A stretch of 64,000 nucleotides of DNA from Micrococcaceae bacterium RIT 802. GTDB taxonomy: Bacteria; Actinomycetota; Actinomycetes; Actinomycetales; Micrococcaceae. Positions within the stretch are counted from its first letter, which is position 1, and each line of letters starts with the position of its first letter. This document shows positions 1-9,436 of this stretch, piece after piece. A model generated the notes under the pieces. The model was not told where the DNA came from. It saw only the letters and a list, made by a program, of their open reading frames with translations, and made no database searches. The position numbers were made by a program, and so were the translations under genes. The stretch covers positions 186,001 through 250,000 of the forward strand of contig JAFEMX010000002.1 in assembly GCA_016892645.1 (NCBI GenBank), in the 5' to 3' direction.

Positions 1-10
1 TCCTGTGGAG

Positions 11-289
11 CTACTCGGCGTCGTGGTCCGTCTCCAGGATGCCCACCAGCTGGTCGAGGGCGGCATCGGCACCCTCGCCCTCGGCGCGCAGGACGACGGT
101 GGTGCCGTACTCGGCGCCCAGGCCCATCAGGGACAGGATGCTCGAGGCGTCCAGTGCCTCCTCGACCGGCTCGCCTTCGCGGGCGATCGTGACCTCGAGG
201 TCCAGCTCGCCGGCGGCCTCCGCGAAGATGGCTGCGGGGCGGGCGTGCAGGCCGACGCGGCTGGCGATGGTTGCTGTGCGTTCTGCCAT
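11..289 (-). CDS. ptsH: Phosphocarrier protein HPr
   Basis: HPr carries phosphate from enzyme I to the sugar-specific EIIA domains of the phosphotransferase system in the cytoplasm. The 92-residue product has the usual HPr length. The active-site motif GLHARPA is present with the phosphorylatable histidine at residue 15. A SSILSLMGLG stretch around residues 47-56 matches the Ser46 regulatory region. The ATG at 289 is preceded by AGGAGAAC, which decides this start over longer in-frame readings. It is the last gene of the fruR-fruK-fruA-ptsI-ptsH operon, 59 bp after ptsI. A general PTS protein inside a fructose operon is common in actinobacteria. Confidence 0.95.
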   Translation of the reverse strand: MAERTATIASRVGLHARPAAIFAEAAGELDLEVTIAREGEPVEEALDASSILSLMGLGAEYGTTVVLRAEGEGADAALDQLVGILETDHDAE

Positions 290-348
290 GGTGTTCTCCT
301 TGGTTCGGGTGTTTCGATCGGTTGTTCGGAAAGGGGTGGCTCGTCTGG

Positions 349-2037
349 TCACAGTCCGAAGACGTTGAGTTCCGGCAAGGCGGTGCGCACGAGCGTGCGG
401 GCCTCGGCGGCGGATCCGGCCGCCAGTGCGAGCTGTGCGAGCCGTTGGGCTCCGGTGCGGTCGACGCGCTTCAGGATGGCCGCGACGGCGGGTAGGGCTC
501 GACGGTTCATCGAGAGCGTCGCCACGCCCAGCCCGACGAGAACGACGGCCAATGCTGGATCGGCTGCGGCTTCCCCGCAGACCCCCACGGGCTTCGGGCC
601 TCCCGCGGCTGCCGCTCCACCGTCGCAGGTGGCCTGGATGAGGTGCAGGACGGCGGGCTGCCAGGGATCATTGAATTCGGCAAGCGGGCCGAGTTGGCGG
701 TCGGCAGCCATGGTGTATTGGGTCAGGTCGTTGGTGCCGATGGACGCGAACGCCACTTCGGAGACCACCTGCCGCGCCATGACCGCCGCTGAGGGGACCT
801 CCACCATCACGCCCGGCGTCGTCAACCCGGCAGCGGCACAGAGGGTCGCGAAGGCGGCCGCCTCGGCTGGGGTCGAGATCATCGGAGCCATCGTCCACAC
901 CTCGGCATCCGTTCCATCGGCAGCTTCGGCGATGGCGGCCAGTTGTCGCTCCAGCACCCCCGGGACCGCCGCGTCTGTGCGGTAGCCGCGCACCCCGAGG
1001 GCGGGGTTTGGTTCGGACTCGTCGGTCAGGAAGGGCAAGGGCTTGTCGGCGCCGGCGTCGAGGGTCCGCACCACGACCTTGGAACCGCCGAAGGCCTCGA
1101 AGACGGCACGATAGGCCTGGACCTGTTCGTCGTGGCTGGGCTCGGTGTCCCGGCCGAGGAAGCAGAACTCGGTGCGCAGCAGCCCCACGCCCTCGGCGCC
1201 CGCGGCCGCGGCATCCTTCGCATCGGACCCGCTGCCGACGTTGGCCAGCAGGGGGACGCGATGCCCGTCGGAGAGCACACCGACACCGTCGAAGCCTGGC
1301 AGGGCCACGCGGGAGGCATAGGCCTCGGCGAGTGCCGTTTCCGTGGCGCCTGGATTGCGGACCACCGTTCCGTCGATGCCGTCGACGAAGACGACGTCGC
1401 CGTCGACCAGGGCCACGGTGTCGGCGGCCGCCACGATGGCCGGAAGCCCCAGCGACCGGGCGACGATCGCCGTGTGCGACTGCGGACCGCCGCCGCTGGT
1501 CACCAGTGCCAGGACCCGGGTGGGGTCCAGCGTGGCGGTGTCGGCCGGGGCCAGGTCGGCGGCCCAGAGCACGAAGGGCTCGTCGGCGTCAGGTATTCCC
1601 GGTGCCGGCACGCCGCGCAACTCGGCGACGATCCGGGCGCGGACATCCAGGACGTCCGTGGCGCGTTCGGCCATGTAGCCGCCCAAGGCCGCCAGCTGGG
1701 TGGCGACGGCATCCGCCGCCTCCCAGATCGCCGACTCAGCGCAGGTCCCGGAGGCCACGAGCTTCGTCGCCGACTTCAGCAGGGACTTGTCCGAGGCCAT
1801 CAGGGCCGTGGCCTTCAGCACGTCAGCTGCATCGCCCGTGGCGGTCGCGGCGCGCTCCTTCAACCCCGCGGCGACGGTGCGTGTTGCCTCGGCCAGGCGG
1901 GCGCTTTCCTGCTCGGCCGTGATGCCTTCGGGCAAGAGGGCTCCATCTGCAGGTGCGGCGATGGGGTCCGGCATCCGGCGGACCGGGCCGATGACACGGC
2001 CGGCGCTGACGCCGACTCCCGTGAACGTCTCGCTCAT
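349..2037 (-). CDS. ptsI: PTS enzyme I (phosphoenolpyruvate-protein phosphotransferase)
   Basis: Enzyme I autophosphorylates with phosphoenolpyruvate and passes the phosphate to HPr. The 562-residue length is normal. The phosphohistidine motif GGGPQSHTAIVARSLGLPA contains His188. The C-terminal TIM-barrel PEP-binding part has GVGLLRTEFCFLGR near residue 285 and the PEP-utilising signature region with FASIGTNDLTQY near residue 430. The start ATG overlaps the fruA stop by 4 bp (ATGA at 2034-2037), which implies translational coupling. HPr follows, so the general and sugar-specific parts of the fructose PTS are co-transcribed. Confidence 0.95.
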   Translation of the reverse strand: MSETFTGVGVSAGRVIGPVRRMPDPIAAPADGALLPEGITAEQESARLAEATRTVAAGLKERAATATGDAADVLKATALMASDKSLLKSATKLVASGTCAESAIWEAADAVATQLAALGGYMAERATDVLDVRARIVAELRGVPAPGIPDADEPFVLWAADLAPADTATLDPTRVLALVTSGGGPQSHTAIVARSLGLPAIVAAADTVALVDGDVVFVDGIDGTVVRNPGATETALAEAYASRVALPGFDGVGVLSDGHRVPLLANVGSGSDAKDAAAAGAEGVGLLRTEFCFLGRDTEPSHDEQVQAYRAVFEAFGGSKVVVRTLDAGADKPLPFLTDESEPNPALGVRGYRTDAAVPGVLERQLAAIAEAADGTDAEVWTMAPMISTPAEAAAFATLCAAAGLTTPGVMVEVPSAAVMARQVVSEVAFASIGTNDLTQYTMAADRQLGPLAEFNDPWQPAVLHLIQATCDGGAAAAGGPKPVGVCGEAAADPALAVVLVGLGVATLSMNRRALPAVAAILKRVDRTGAQRLAQLALAAGSAAEARTLVRTALPELNVFGL

Positions 2038-4076
2038 GCCGCCACCTTCTCAGCTTCGGCTGCCACGACGGGGGACTTACGGGCGTAGCGCTTCAGTGCC
2101 AGCACGGCCAGCGCGGAGATGACCATGCCCACCACGATGGAGACCAGGAACATCAACAGGTTGCCGATCGCGAAGGCAACGAACAATCCGCCGTGCGGGG
2201 CCTGGCTGGTGACGTGGAAGCCCATGACCATGGCGCCGGTGACGCCGGCTCCGAGCATGCTGGCGGGGATGACGCGCAGCGGGTCGGCTGCGGCGAACGG
2301 GATGGCGCCCTCGGAGATGAATGCGGCGCCGAGCAGCCAGGCTGCCTTGCCGTTCTCGTGTTCGGCGGCGGTGAAGCGCTTCTTGTCCAGGGCGGTCGCC
2401 AATGCCATGGCCAGCGGGGGCACCATGCCGGCGGCCATGACCGCCGCCATGATCTCCCACGGAGCCTGGTTGGTGATCGACCCGGTGCCTAGGCCGGCGA
2501 CGGCGAAGGCATAGGCGACCTTGTTGACCGGCCCACCGAGGTCGATGGCCATCATGAGTCCGAGGATGAGTCCGACCAGGGCGGCCGCCGTACCTGACAT
2601 GCCGGAGAGCCAGTTGCTCAGCGCGGTGCTCAGAGCGGCGATCGGGCCGCCGAGGAAGAGGAACATGGCGCCCGAGGCCAGGATGGAGCCGATCAGGGGG
2701 ATGATCACCACGGGCATCAGCCCGCGCAGCAGCTTGGGAACCCGCCAGTTGCCGATCCAGCGGGCGACCACGCCGGCCAGCAGGCCGCCGACGATGCCGC
2801 CGAGGAACCCGGCACCCATGAACCCGGCGACGGCGCCGGCGGTGAAGCCGGGTGCCAGGCCGGGCCGGTCCGCCAGTGCGTAGGCGATGTAGCCGGCGAG
2901 GACGGGGACCAGGAAGCCCATGGACAGGCTGCCGATCTTGAACGCGACGGCGCCGAGGTAGATGTTCAGGCCGCCGTCGGGCAGGTTGAACAGGTTGTTC
3001 TGGACGCTGACCTTGTCGGCGACGTCGGTGATGTCGTATCCGCCGATGAGGAAGCCCAGGGCGATCAGCAGGCCGCCGCCGGCGACGAACGGGATCATGT
3101 AGCTCACGCCGGTCAGCAGCGAACGCTTCAGTGCCGCGCCGATGGGTTCGCGGCCCTCGCCGGATTGGCCGTCCGCGTCGGCGTCACCGCTGCCGGCCGG
3201 CACGCGACGCGCGTTCGGGTTGTCCGCGGCGGCGAGAGCGTCGGCGACGAGTTTGGCGGGTTCGTCGACACCGCGCTTCACCGGGACCTGGATGACGGGC
3301 AGCCCGGCGAAGCGGTCCTTGTTCCGGACATCGACGTCGACGGCGAAGATCACGGCGTCGGCGGCGGCGATGACCGCGGGGTCCAGCGGGGTCGCCCCCG
3401 CGGAGCCCTGGGTCTCGACCTGCAGGTCCACGCCGACCTCGGCTGCCGCGGCGACGAGTGAGTCGGCCGCCATGTAGGTGTGGGCGATGCCGGTCGGGCA
3501 GGCCGTGACGGCGACCAGCGTACGACGGCGGCTGGCCGGATCGGGCGCGTCCGCTGCGGCGGCATCGGGAGTGTTCTCGGCCGTCGTAGGGGCGTCAGGT
3601 TTCGTCGACTGGGTCGGAGCCGGGGAGATGGCCCCGTTGACGAGCGCCACGATCTCCGCGGCGCTTCCGGCGGAGCGCAGGGCCGCGGTGAAGTCCTTCT
3701 TGACCAGTGAACGGGCCAGCTTGGAGAGCAGTTTGAGGTGCTCCTGGTCGGCTCCCTCGGGGGCGGCGATGAAGAAGACCAGATCGGCCGGGCCGTCCTT
3801 GGCGCCGAAGTCGACGGCGGGGGTCAGCCGGGCCATGACGAGGGTGGCCTCGATGACCGCTGCCGAGCGGCAGTGCGGGATGCCGATCCCGCCGGGGACA
3901 CCGGTGGCCGTCTTCGTTTCGCGGGCAATGCCGTCGGCGGCCAGGTCATCGGCGTTGGTGGCGCGGCCGGCGGCTGCGACGGTGGCGGCGAGAGCGCGGA
4001 CGACGTCTGCGCTGGTGCTGCCGAGGTCGCGGTCCAAGAGGACGAGTTCTTCGGTGATGAGCTCGGACATGGTCAT
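2034..4076 (-). CDS. fruA: Fructose-specific PTS enzyme IIABC
   Basis: This membrane permease imports fructose as fructose 1-phosphate. The 680 residues show the order EIIA, EIIB, EIIC. The EIIA domain covers about 1-150, with the active histidine in GIGIPHCRS (His68). An Ala/Pro-rich linker covers about 151-180. The EIIB domain covers about 185-285, with the phosphocysteine in TACPTGIAHTYMAA (Cys193). EIIC spans about 310-660 and has many Gly/Ala-rich membrane segments. It overlaps fruK by 4 bp upstream and ptsI by 4 bp downstream. The fused IIABC form with an adjacent 1-phosphofructokinase is the classical fructose system. Confidence 0.95.
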   Translation of the reverse strand: MTMSELITEELVLLDRDLGSTSADVVRALAATVAAAGRATNADDLAADGIARETKTATGVPGGIGIPHCRSAAVIEATLVMARLTPAVDFGAKDGPADLVFFIAAPEGADQEHLKLLSKLARSLVKKDFTAALRSAGSAAEIVALVNGAISPAPTQSTKPDAPTTAENTPDAAAADAPDPASRRRTLVAVTACPTGIAHTYMAADSLVAAAAEVGVDLQVETQGSAGATPLDPAVIAAADAVIFAVDVDVRNKDRFAGLPVIQVPVKRGVDEPAKLVADALAAADNPNARRVPAGSGDADADGQSGEGREPIGAALKRSLLTGVSYMIPFVAGGGLLIALGFLIGGYDITDVADKVSVQNNLFNLPDGGLNIYLGAVAFKIGSLSMGFLVPVLAGYIAYALADRPGLAPGFTAGAVAGFMGAGFLGGIVGGLLAGVVARWIGNWRVPKLLRGLMPVVIIPLIGSILASGAMFLFLGGPIAALSTALSNWLSGMSGTAAALVGLILGLMMAIDLGGPVNKVAYAFAVAGLGTGSITNQAPWEIMAAVMAAGMVPPLAMALATALDKKRFTAAEHENGKAAWLLGAAFISEGAIPFAAADPLRVIPASMLGAGVTGAMVMGFHVTSQAPHGGLFVAFAIGNLLMFLVSIVVGMVISALAVLALKRYARKSPVVAAEAEKVAA

Positions 4077-5074
4077 TCCTTAGGAGTCTGGGTCGTGGAG
4101 GCCAGCGGTTGGGAGGCCGATAGGAGCGGCGTGACGGTGACGGATTCCGGGGCGGTCTGGTCCGGGGTGGGGATCAGCGACCCGGGGAGGGAAGCAGCTG
4201 CCGCGCCATAGGCGACAGCTGAACGGAGGCATTCGGGCGGCGTGGCACCGCGGTCATGGGCGATGAGGTAGCCGGCCAGCGAGGAGTCGCCGGCGCCGAC
4301 GGTGCTGCGGGCCCTCACGGGCGGGTGCGTGGCCAGCCAGGCGCCCTCGGCCGTGACGAGGACGGCGCCGCGGGCACCGAGGGTGGCCAGCACGGCCGCT
4401 GTGCCGCGGTCAACCAGCCGGCGTGCGGCGGCCGCAGCGAGCTCGGGGGAGGCCTCGAGTTCGGCTTCGGAGGCGGTTCCGGCCAGGCCGGCCAGTTCCT
4501 CGGCGTTGGGTTTGATGAGATCGGGGAGCCCGGTTGGTGCGTCGAACAGGGCGGCCAGCGGGGCGTCCGAGGTGTCGACGGCAACGAGCGGGCAGCGCTC
4601 GCCGAGCTCGGCGTGCAGTCGGGTGATCATTTCCGCGTAGAAGAACGGTGGAACGCCCGGCGGCAGGGAACCGGCCAGGACCAGCCAGGACGAATCGGCG
4701 GCGGCCCGCAGCAGCGCGCTGGAGATCAACTGCTGCTCGGCGTCGTCCAGCGTGGGTCCGGGCTCATTGACCTTGGTGGTCGTCCCGTCCGGCTCGGTGA
4801 GCGTGACATTGCTGCGCAGCGGCTGGCCGATCGGCATCGCCCGGTGCGGCAGGCCATCGACACCGAGGCCGACGACGACCGGATCCGTGGGGTCGCCGGG
4901 CAATACCGCCAGGGTCGGGACGCCGGCCGCGACGAGGGCGCGCGTGACGTTGACTCCCTTGCCCGCGGCCTGGGCCCCGGCGGCCAGCGCGCGCTGGACC
5001 CCGCCGCGGACCAGCGTGCTGCCGAGCTCGATGGTCCGGTCGAGGCTGGGGTTGGCCGTGAACGTGGTGATCAT
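4073..5074 (-). CDS. fruK: 1-phosphofructokinase
   Basis: The enzyme phosphorylates fructose 1-phosphate, the product of FruA, to fructose 1,6-bisphosphate for glycolysis. The 333-residue protein is a PfkB/ribokinase-family sugar kinase. The N-terminus reads ITTFTANPSLDRTIEL, typical of FruK. AAGKGVNVTRAL near residues 35-50 is the PfkB sugar-binding signature. STVGAGDSSLAGYL near residue 260 holds the anion hole and catalytic aspartate. The start overlaps the fruR stop by 4 bp and the stop overlaps the fruA start by 4 bp, so all three are likely translated from one message. Confidence 0.94.
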   Translation of the reverse strand: MITTFTANPSLDRTIELGSTLVRGGVQRALAAGAQAAGKGVNVTRALVAAGVPTLAVLPGDPTDPVVVGLGVDGLPHRAMPIGQPLRSNVTLTEPDGTTTKVNEPGPTLDDAEQQLISSALLRAAADSSWLVLAGSLPPGVPPFFYAEMITRLHAELGERCPLVAVDTSDAPLAALFDAPTGLPDLIKPNAEELAGLAGTASEAELEASPELAAAAARRLVDRGTAAVLATLGARGAVLVTAEGAWLATHPPVRARSTVGAGDSSLAGYLIAHDRGATPPECLRSAVAYGAAAASLPGSLIPTPDQTAPESVTVTPLLSASQPLASTTQTPKE

Positions 5075-5856
5075 GCGACCACGACCTCGACGTCGGCATC
5101 CTCGAGGGCGGCGGCGAGGTCCACATCGGGGGCGGCGTCGGTGACCAGGGTGTCGATCTGGTCCAGGCCGGCGAAGCGGATGAGGGTTTCCTGGCCCAGC
5201 TTGCTGGAGTCGGCGAGCAGGACGACGCGGCGGGCGCAGGCGACGATGGCCGACTTCACGGCCGCCTCCAGGGGATCCGGGGTGCTCAACCCGAACGCCG
5301 GATGGATGCCGTTCGCGCCGATGAAGGCGATGTCCGGACGCAGGGCCCGAAACTCGTCGATGGTGGAGGCGCCGATCGCCGCGCTGGTCAGGGCACGGAC
5401 GCGGCCGCCGATGACCTCGAGTTGAAAGGAGCCACCGGTGGAGATCCTGTAGGCAACGGGTACGGAGTGCGTGAGCACCAGCAGGTCGGCGGTGCGCCGG
5501 GCGGGCAACATGGAGGCCATCGCCTGGGCAAGGAGCTCCGTCGTCGTGCCCGCGTCCAGCACCACCGAGGTGGCACCGGAGGGCAGCAGCTCCATGGCAC
5601 GGTCGGCGATCCGCGACTTCTGCGCGTGGTTCAGCGAGGTGCGCACACTCAGGCTCTCCTCGGCCGTGCTGGTGGTCCCGCTGGCCACCGCCCCGCCATG
5701 GACGCGGCGCAACAGTCCGTCCTGCTCCAGCTGAGCCAGGTCGCGGCGCACGGTTTCGCGCGTGATCTCCAGCTGCTGGGCCAGATCGGCAACCGAGACC
5801 CGGCCGGCGCTGGCCACCAGATCGCCAATCAGGCGGTGTCGCTCCTCGGCGAACAT
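5071..5856 (-). CDS. fruR: DeoR-family repressor of the fructose operon
   Basis: This 261-residue regulator begins with a DeoR helix-turn-helix: FAEERHRLIGDLV, then VSVADLAQQLEITRETVRRDL at about residues 19-39. A DeoRC sugar-phosphate sensing domain follows, with VLDAGTT near residue 95. It is the first gene of the fructose PTS operon, so it is probably a fructose 1-phosphate-responsive autorepressor, as in corynebacterial FruR. The inferred operator is the inverted repeat GTTGACTT/AAGTCAAC lying 46-80 bp upstream of its start. The effector and operator are inferred from the family and position, not shown by the sequence. Confidence 0.88.
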   Translation of the reverse strand: MFAEERHRLIGDLVASAGRVSVADLAQQLEITRETVRRDLAQLEQDGLLRRVHGGAVASGTTSTAEESLSVRTSLNHAQKSRIADRAMELLPSGATSVVLDAGTTTELLAQAMASMLPARRTADLLVLTHSVPVAYRISTGGSFQLEVIGGRVRALTSAAIGASTIDEFRALRPDIAFIGANGIHPAFGLSTPDPLEAAVKSAIVACARRVVLLADSSKLGQETLIRFAGLDQIDTLVTDAAPDVDLAAALEDADVEVVVA

Positions 5857-5901
5857 GTCGGCATCCCTTCGGTGGTCCGCATCACAGTGAATCTGTGTTT
5901 C

Positions 5902-5936
5902 GTTGACTTTAGATCCCCAAGTGAACCGAAGTCAAC
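5902..5936 (-). promoter_or_regulatory. fru operon promoter with flanking inverted repeat
   Basis: Read on the minus strand, TTGACT (5935-5930) and TAAAGT (5911-5906) are 18 bp apart and form a good -35/-10 pair upstream of fruR. The two boxes lie within an inverted repeat, AAGTCAAC (5929-5936) and GTTGACTT (5902-5909), which could be the FruR operator. Upstream of the -35 (5936-5955) is an A-rich direct repeat of ACAGAAAA units. Confidence 0.6.
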
Positions 5937-6052
5937 AGAAAAACAGAAAAACAAATAAATTCGGACTTCGCGATGTGGTCGGAAACGCGGGGCCACCGGG
6001 GCCCGCGCGTTTTTGGCTTGCTCCTCGAGGCCCGCTGCGGTTGGCTGGGGGA

Positions 6053-7972
6053 ATGGCCTCTTTGATCGAAGACTACGCACTGCTGTCCGATCTGCGCACC
6101 GGGGCGCTGGTGTCCGAATCGGGCAGCGTGGACTGGCTTTGTTTCCCGCGCTTCGACTCCGATGCCGCGTTCACTGCGCTGCTGGGCGGTTCGGAACACG
6201 GGCGATGGCTCATCGCGCCGCAGGGTGCGGTGGACGACTGCGAGCCCCAGCATCCGGCCCGGCGGTCCGAGCGGCGCCAAGCCGCCCGCGTGGCGGGCTT
6301 GGAGGATCCGCTGAAGCGGGAGGCGGAACCGGACCCGGAAGCGGAAGGCCGCCCCGTCGTCGTCCAGCGGACCTACGTGGATTCGACGTTCGTGCTGCGC
6401 ACGTTGTGGAAGACGCCCGAAGGGCAGGCGCTGGTCACCGACTTCATGCCGGTGGGGGACCGGAGGGCCTCGATCATCCGCCGCGTCGAGGGCCTGGCCG
6501 GCAGCGTGCGGATGCACCAGGAAATCAGCTTCCGCTTTGGAAACGGCGCGGTCGTCCCCTGGGTTCGGCGCCACGAGGACCACAAAAGCGGTGCCACCTC
6601 CATTGTCGCCGTCGCCGGTCCGGATGCCATGGTGCTGCACGGGGACCGGTTGCCCCATGGGCACGACCACCGGCACGTCGGCGACTTCATCGTGTCCGCG
6701 GGCGAGGTGGTGGACTTCGAGCTGTGCTGGTTCCCCTCGCATCGCCACGTGCCCACGCGGATCGATGCCGGGGCGAGCCTGCAGGAGACGGCGTCGTATT
6801 GGAAGCACTGGTCCAAGGACATCCCCGTGCAGGAGTCCTACCATGCCATCGTCAAGCGGTCGCTGCTCGTCCTGCGTGCCCTGACGCACGAGGCCACCGG
6901 GGGGATCGTCGCGGCCCCCACCACATCGCTTCCGGAGGATTTCGGCGGCGAGCGGAACTGGGACTACCGGTTCTGCTGGCTGCGTGATGCAGCATTGACG
7001 CTCGAGGCCATGATGACCCACGGGTACGAGAAGGAGGCGCTGAATTGGCGCGACTGGCTGTTGCGCGCCGTCGCGGGGGACCCGGATGACCTGCAGATCA
7101 TGTACGGCGTGGGCGGGGAGCGTCGTCTGCCCGAACGCACCCTGGAACACCTCCCCGGATACGAGGGGTCCCTGCCGGTCCGCGCCGGCAACGGTGCCGT
7201 CGACCAGTACCAGGGCGACGTCGTCGGCGAGGTCCTCGTGGCCCTGGAGAAGCTGCGCAACATGGGCGGTGTCGAGGACCATTTCTCCTGGCCGCTGCAG
7301 AAGGCATTGCTCGGCTACGTCGAGAAGCACATCGACCACAAGGACCACGGCATCTGGGAGATGCGTGGGGACCTGAAGTACTTCACGCACTCCCGCGTGA
7401 TGATGTGGGCGGCCTTCGACCGGGGCGTCCGGGCCGTGCGCGAACACCAGCTCGACGGGGACGACGCCTTGTGGGAGAAGCTGCGCGACCGCTTACGCGA
7501 CGAGGTCATGGAGCACGGCTACAACGAGGAGGAGGGCACCTTCACGCAGACCTATGGCGACACCGAGGTCGACGCCTCGTTGCTGGTGATCGCCCAGGTG
7601 GGCTTCGTCGAGTACGACGACCCCAAGATGCTGGGCACGGTCGCCCGCCTCGAACGGGACCTGATGGACGATGCGGGCCTGCTGCTGCGGTACCGCACCT
7701 CCTCGGGCAAGGATGGTCTGTCCGGCCATGAGCATCCATTCCTGGCGTGCTCGTTCTGGCTGGTGGAGCAATATGCCCGCTCCGGTCGCATCGCCGATGC
7801 CCGGGAACTGATGGACCAGCTGGTCGGCTACTCCAACGGACTGGGGCTGCTCTCCGAGGAATACGACACCGTGGACGGGCGCATGGCCGGCAACTTCCCG
7901 CAGGCCTTCTCCCACCTGACCCTCATCCGTGCAGCCGATGCGATCAACGGACACGCCCAGCGCGCACTCTGA
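6053..7972 (+). CDS. Glycoside hydrolase family 15 protein (glucoamylase/trehalase-like)
   Basis: GH15 enzymes hydrolyse alpha-linked glucose at non-reducing ends; the actinobacterial members of this type include glucoamylase-like proteins and trehalases. The 639-residue protein has the N-terminal beta-sandwich signature IEDYALLSDLRTGALV and SVDWLCFPRFDS. The (alpha/alpha)6-barrel motif NWDYRFCWLRDA lies near residue 303. The C-terminal GLLSEEYD...GNFPQAFSHL carries the region of the catalytic base. The ATG at 6053 follows a G-rich stretch and starts directly at the family N-terminus. There is no signal peptide, so it is probably cytoplasmic. Substrate cannot be fixed from sequence; trehalose or maltooligosaccharide are the main candidates. 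Confidence 0.85.
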   Translation: MASLIEDYALLSDLRTGALVSESGSVDWLCFPRFDSDAAFTALLGGSEHGRWLIAPQGAVDDCEPQHPARRSERRQAARVAGLEDPLKREAEPDPEAEGRPVVVQRTYVDSTFVLRTLWKTPEGQALVTDFMPVGDRRASIIRRVEGLAGSVRMHQEISFRFGNGAVVPWVRRHEDHKSGATSIVAVAGPDAMVLHGDRLPHGHDHRHVGDFIVSAGEVVDFELCWFPSHRHVPTRIDAGASLQETASYWKHWSKDIPVQESYHAIVKRSLLVLRALTHEATGGIVAAPTTSLPEDFGGERNWDYRFCWLRDAALTLEAMMTHGYEKEALNWRDWLLRAVAGDPDDLQIMYGVGGERRLPERTLEHLPGYEGSLPVRAGNGAVDQYQGDVVGEVLVALEKLRNMGGVEDHFSWPLQKALLGYVEKHIDHKDHGIWEMRGDLKYFTHSRVMMWAAFDRGVRAVREHQLDGDDALWEKLRDRLRDEVMEHGYNEEEGTFTQTYGDTEVDASLLVIAQVGFVEYDDPKMLGTVARLERDLMDDAGLLLRYRTSSGKDGLSGHEHPFLACSFWLVEQYARSGRIADARELMDQLVGYSNGLGLLSEEYDTVDGRMAGNFPQAFSHLTLIRAADAINGHAQRAL

Positions 7973-8003
7973 GCCGGGTGGTCCGCGTCGCGTCGAGCGC
8001 GCG

Positions 8004-9284
8004 TCAGGCTGCCGATCCGAGGGGAGTCGTCAGTTTCGCCTCGAGGGGGTGGGCGATCTCATCCTGGGCCATGCGCCCGGCCAGCCAGACGACGACGCCG
8101 ATGACCGGTGACACGACGCCCGCCACGACGAAGACCATCCACAGGGGAACGATCTCGCCGATGGGGCCGGCCAGGGCCATCGACACCGGCATGAGCGCCA
8201 GGGAGACGAAGAAGTCCAGGCTGGAGATCCGGCCGAGCATCCGGCGCGGCACCCGTCGCTGCAGCAGGGTGCCCCAGATGACCTGGCCGATCCCGCCCGT
8301 GGCACCGACGACGAACAGCGCCAGTGCCAACTGCCACAACCCGGTGACCACTCCGACGGCGGCCAGCGGCAAGGTCCCCAGTGCCCATACGGCCACCATC
8401 CAGGTGAGGTATCTGCGGGGCAGGGGCAGCGAGGCGGTCAGCAGCGACCCCGTGGCGGCGCCGATCCCGAAGGCGGCAAGCATGAATCCGAACGCCTGGG
8501 CATCGCCTCCGAGCTGGCCGCCGACGATGAAGGGCAGCAGCACCTCGATCGGGCCGATGAAGCTCAGGACCGAGAGCACGGCAAAGAGCAGCGTCCAGAG
8601 CAGCCACGGCGTTCGGAGCGTGTAGCTGACGCCCTCGCGGAGATCGGCCAGCGCGCTGGGACGCACCTCGCCCGGTTCCAGGTGCGCATCGTAGGCCTTC
8701 GAATGGCTGATGGTGCGCAGCACGGACAGCGCCACCAGGTGGCAGACCGCCATCCCGGCGATCGCGTAGGCAGGGGTGAGCGCGGCAACGATCATGCCTG
8801 CCGCGGCCGGGCCGGCGGCCTGCTGCAGGACCGGGCGCAAGGTGCCCTCCATCCCGTTGGCTGCCAGCAGGTCCTCGGGTGGCAGGATCCTGGGCAGCAG
8901 GGCCGAGTAGGCGGGGAAGAAGAAGGCCGCGCCGGTGCCGACCAGGAAGCCGGCGGCAACGAGATGCCACAGTTCGATCGTCCCGGTCAGGGCCAGGGTG
9001 GCAACCACCGCCATGACCGCCAAGCTGGCGGCCTCCACGGTGATGATGATGCGCCGGCAGGAGACGCGGTCTGCGGTGATGCCTCCGACCAGCACGAAGG
9101 CCAGTAGGCCGATGCTCGTTGCCGTGGCCACGAAGGACAGCTGCACCGGGCCGCCTCCCAGGCGCTTGACCTGGTAGACCATGGCCACGGCCCACATGCC
9201 GTGGGAGAAGACGCTGACGACCATGGCGGCAATGAGGATGCGGTAGTCGCGGTGCGCGAAGGGCCGGAGGGCGCGCGGTGCCAT
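8004..9284 (-). CDS. MFS transporter, DHA3-like
   Basis: A 426-residue inner-membrane protein with about twelve hydrophobic segments. The N-terminus FAHRDYRILIAAMVVSVF and the loop GGITADRVSCRRIIITVE (between TM2 and TM3) resemble the MFS_3/EntS-type efflux family. SALLPRILPPEDLLAANG is a typical conserved stretch of that group. A good ribosome site (GAGGAAC) precedes the ATG. It is divergent from the thioesterase gene at 9437 across 152 bp and convergent with the GH15 gene. Export of a small hydrophobic compound is likely, but the substrate is unknown. Confidence 0.8.
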   Translation of the reverse strand: MAPRALRPFAHRDYRILIAAMVVSVFSHGMWAVAMVYQVKRLGGGPVQLSFVATATSIGLLAFVLVGGITADRVSCRRIIITVEAASLAVMAVVATLALTGTIELWHLVAAGFLVGTGAAFFFPAYSALLPRILPPEDLLAANGMEGTLRPVLQQAAGPAAAGMIVAALTPAYAIAGMAVCHLVALSVLRTISHSKAYDAHLEPGEVRPSALADLREGVSYTLRTPWLLWTLLFAVLSVLSFIGPIEVLLPFIVGGQLGGDAQAFGFMLAAFGIGAATGSLLTASLPLPRRYLTWMVAVWALGTLPLAAVGVVTGLWQLALALFVVGATGGIGQVIWGTLLQRRVPRRMLGRISSLDFFVSLALMPVSMALAGPIGEIVPLWMVFVVAGVVSPVIGVVVWLAGRMAQDEIAHPLEAKLTTPLGSAA

Positions 9285-9436
9285 GATGTGTTCCTCGGGA
9301 AGGGTGGGCGGCGGGTCGCGCCGCGCCGGACGGGGCTGGGCGCCGGTGGGCGCCTTGATTCATTCTGCTTCAAGTGGTTGGCGGGTGTCAATCAGTGACG
9401 TGTGACGTCATAGTTACTCTCGGGTAGCATGCGGAT

